From Methanosphaera sp. rholeuAM74 (GTDB taxonomy: Archaea; Methanobacteriota; Methanobacteria; Methanobacteriales; Methanobacteriaceae): a stretch of DNA of 6,567 nucleotides. Below the pieces are notes generated by a model. That model made no database searches, was not told the DNA's origin, and saw only the letters and a list, made by a program, of their open reading frames with translations. Below, in pieces: positions 6,101 through 6,567 of the stretch. The stretch covers positions 1-6,567 of the forward strand of contig MUZZ01000284.1 of the NCBI GenBank assembly GCA_003266075.1. The letters are read 5' to 3'. How positions within the stretch are numbered: the first letter of the stretch is position 1; the number at the start of each line of letters is the position of its first letter. Both the position numbers and the translations under genes were made by a program.

Positions 6101-6567
6101 GCAGGTCCAGTTTTTCTATGACTTTGCCCTTGTTATCTGTTTTGTCTTTGATGCTTTCAGCGTTTGGAAGTGTTATTATAAGTTCAGCGTTTGCTATCAT
6201 GTTTTGTGTTTTCGTCTCTTGCAATGTTATTTCTATTGTTGTGTTTTTGGTTGTAGTGTTTGTAGCCTTTGCTGTTAGTGTTGTGTTGTATGGGTTAATT
6301 GTGATAGTTTTTGTCGTGTTTTTGGGGTTGTAACTCTCATTTCCCTGGTATGTGATTGTTATCTTGTGTGTTCCAGGCGTAAGCTTTACTGTGAAGCTTG
6401 TACTTCCATCATCATCTGTCCTGTTTTCCCGGAGGACTTCTCCTGATATAGTGGCTGTGATTGTCTGGTTGTATAATCCTTTCATGGTTTCTTTGTCTGT
6501 GAGGGTTGCCTTGACTGTTAGAGTGTCCTCATTAATGTTTTCTGTTGTTGTTAGGCTGGTGTCGCGT
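3156..6567 (-). CDS. Giant adhesin-like protein with tandem Ig-like modules (N-terminus outside window)
   Basis: The frame stays open to the right edge, beyond the first internal ATG at 6483-6485, so 1136 C-terminal residues are visible and the real start lies outside. The protein is a chain of about twelve beta-rich modules of 88-105 residues, most ending in patterns like ITVTYKGNQTY or ITITYQGNESYNP and linked by short stretches such as VEKR or RPR. This is typical of bacterial/archaeal Ig-like repeat proteins (Big-type) in the adhesin-like proteins of Methanobacteriales. There are more than 40 N-x-S/T sequons and only two cysteines, consistent with an extracellular, probably N-glycosylated stalk. 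The last three modules share FKING motifs. No LPXTG motif or C-terminal membrane helix is seen; the end is basic (KTNTKLTKKIL). Attachment to the cell must come from another region or from wall binding. The adhesin role is inferred from the family. Long open frames on the opposite strand are by-products of this composition. Confidence 0.88.
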   Translation of the reverse strand, partial: RDTSLTTTENINEDTLTVKATLTDKETMKGLYNQTITATISGEVLRENRTDDDGSTSFTVKLTPGTHKITITYQGNESYNPKNTTKTITINPYNTTLTAKATNTTTKNTTIEITLQETKTQNMIANAELIITLPNAESIKDKTDNKGKVIEKLDLPAGTNKITVTYKGNQTYRESETEISINVEKVTVYSKLTVLNDTVDNTVISVELVDETAEKITSPVKVILPDKSVAETMTQTPIQIQLPVGDNLINVTTAETDTYKQSDNTSTVRVYRRNVSIEAEVTQSMVEDVVVEVSVLDVTEDKPVKDARLDIIIDGTLHKKVNLNSTGENLVKLNVTPKGLHNFTFTFSQTAKYNGSSYKLSDVEVMTRPTKLSANYTNNTYMNTTLTVALTDDVDQTPIANRTLTLTTQDNMTLTNVTDDKGYARFKVDLPAGQKSVKLEFGGDGKYAASSMDYSFNIQKRNTRLEAEILNATYQATQLKASVMDDAFNSNIRDAKIILLDENGTLKAENTTDDYAILKPLLSKTNQTICIAYMGDENNNPANITMEINVEKRYTEIVYSLRNNTVGNVKLLIYVKDLTENLPIYTGYINITLSDGTLLDREMLKWYSIITADLPIEEPGDYTIVMNFEGNDDYYPSTYKLENATIRPRQVKASVEIADENPENTTLNITLKDEDTNETMANAEVNITLPNGTIITAKSDENGTIILPVDTTTGNSSIRIDAEGQESGEISVPIEIPPIEANVTVEVTQDSTGQNVLFIDSDVPLANGSIIIKDQEGNVIDKISINGSSSEITLDIPPEYKNITVEYEGDQKVEAKPVNVEVNSEVLETYMTVDEVSTMAGTTIELKAQVFDVYERTVNSGYVIFKINGMTIRDAWGDPYQADVHNSTAVLNFTVPISWRNTYYDITAVYSGFKDIYNPTRSESMLIVSRRSMNMSLTINNNTAQLKDSVTFTVKLEDNNLRVNFGQVIFKINGQTIKNKKNETIFVDVKNNTATYTFTIPESYKARNYTVTAVYIDRNYPRCEANETLTVEKTPVRLELNNSTTTDNTVHITGRILDGNGERIGIPVSVAFKINGITQKDSKNNTKYFEVRNGIIDINTSVKALHEGIYDVTVMMKNANAYASTKTNTKLTKKIL
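3159..4088 (-). repeat. Three C-terminal FKING-type Ig-like modules
   Basis: Module boundaries estimated by eye are 4088-3774, 3773-3468 and 3467-3159 (about 105, 102 and 103 residues). Each has a G-x-V-I-F-KING-x-T or V-A-FKING-x-T strand, an Asn-rich segment (ADVHNSTA, VDVKNNTA, FEVRNGII), and a closing strand of the type YDITAVY, YTVTAVY or YDVTVMM. They clearly form a subfamily distinct from the upstream modules. Similar FKINGKT modules are common at the C-termini of adhesin-like proteins of Methanobacteriales, so this block may be the family's conserved terminal unit. Confidence 0.7.
4089..6567 (-). repeat. About nine diverged Ig-like modules, with hints of a three-module higher-order repeat
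   Basis: Estimated module limits in reading order are 6567-6297 (cut by the edge), 6296-6012, 6011-5748, 5747-5463, 5462-5184, 5183-4908, 4907-4620, 4619-4353 and 4352-4089. Modules 2, 5 and 8 share an (I/M)AN(A/R) segment, a TLPN-like strand and a D-x-x-G turn. Modules 4 and 7 share a V-x-D-x-TE-x-x-P segment, DGTL, and an S(S/T)YKL segment close to a basic linker. The DNA copies have diverged too far for long identical stretches to remain. Confidence 0.6.

Noticed and set aside
3249..6333. Several further plus-strand open frames of 63-179 codons opposite the adhesin gene.
   Set aside because: They are Ser/Val/Phe/Leu-rich antisense shadows of the Thr/Asn/Lys-rich coding strand and lack consistent ribosome sites or recognisable domains.
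1..6567. tRNA, rRNA, insertion sequence or transposase genes.
   Set aside because: No cloverleaf-like, rRNA-like, transposase-like or terminal inverted repeat sequence was seen on reading either strand.

Overview
The window looks like chromosome of an AT-rich, host-associated methanogenic archaeon of the order Methanobacteriales (Methanosphaera or Methanobrevibacter type). Three things point that way: two pieces of very large Asn/Thr-rich adhesin-like surface proteins, an archaeal-type P-loop ATPase fused to a winged helix, and archaeal signals (TATA elements about 25 bp before the presumed start of transcription, GGAG/GGTG ribosome sites, oligo-T termination). The assignment rests on protein style only; no genus can be proved from the sequence.

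Layout. Positions 1-660 (+) are the 3' end of a beta-helix-like adhesin that stops abruptly without a C-terminal domain. Positions 661-855 are a very AT-rich intergenic region carrying a cluster of TGTAACA/TTACAT motifs around a TATA element, including a 24-bp near-perfect direct repeat (21/24) whose copies lie 75 bp apart. Positions 856-2043 (+) encode the ATPase, for which the ribosome site favours the ATG at 856 over the one at 841. A short convergent gap (2044-2125) holds a 7-bp hairpin and a G-rich mirror repeat. Positions 2126-2578 (-) encode a UspA-family universal stress protein. A divergent promoter region (2579-2730) separates it from a 124-residue membrane protein of unknown function (2731-3105, +). 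Positions 3156-6567 (-) are the C-terminal 1136 residues of a giant adhesin-like protein made of about twelve Ig-like modules; its start lies beyond the right edge. A strong hairpin/oligo-T terminator (3104-3157) overlaps its stop codon.

How the parts relate. No operon is visible: each gene has its own signals and neighbours mostly face each other or apart. The two adhesins belong to the cell-surface repertoire such methanogens use for adhesion and for contact with hosts or partners. The ATPase is an orphan regulator or NTPase candidate with a striking motif cluster in its own promoter, the most interesting non-coding structure here. Base composition changes sharply: about 20-35% GC in the left part and mostly 45-60% from roughly 2800 to 6100, suggesting different histories for the two halves.
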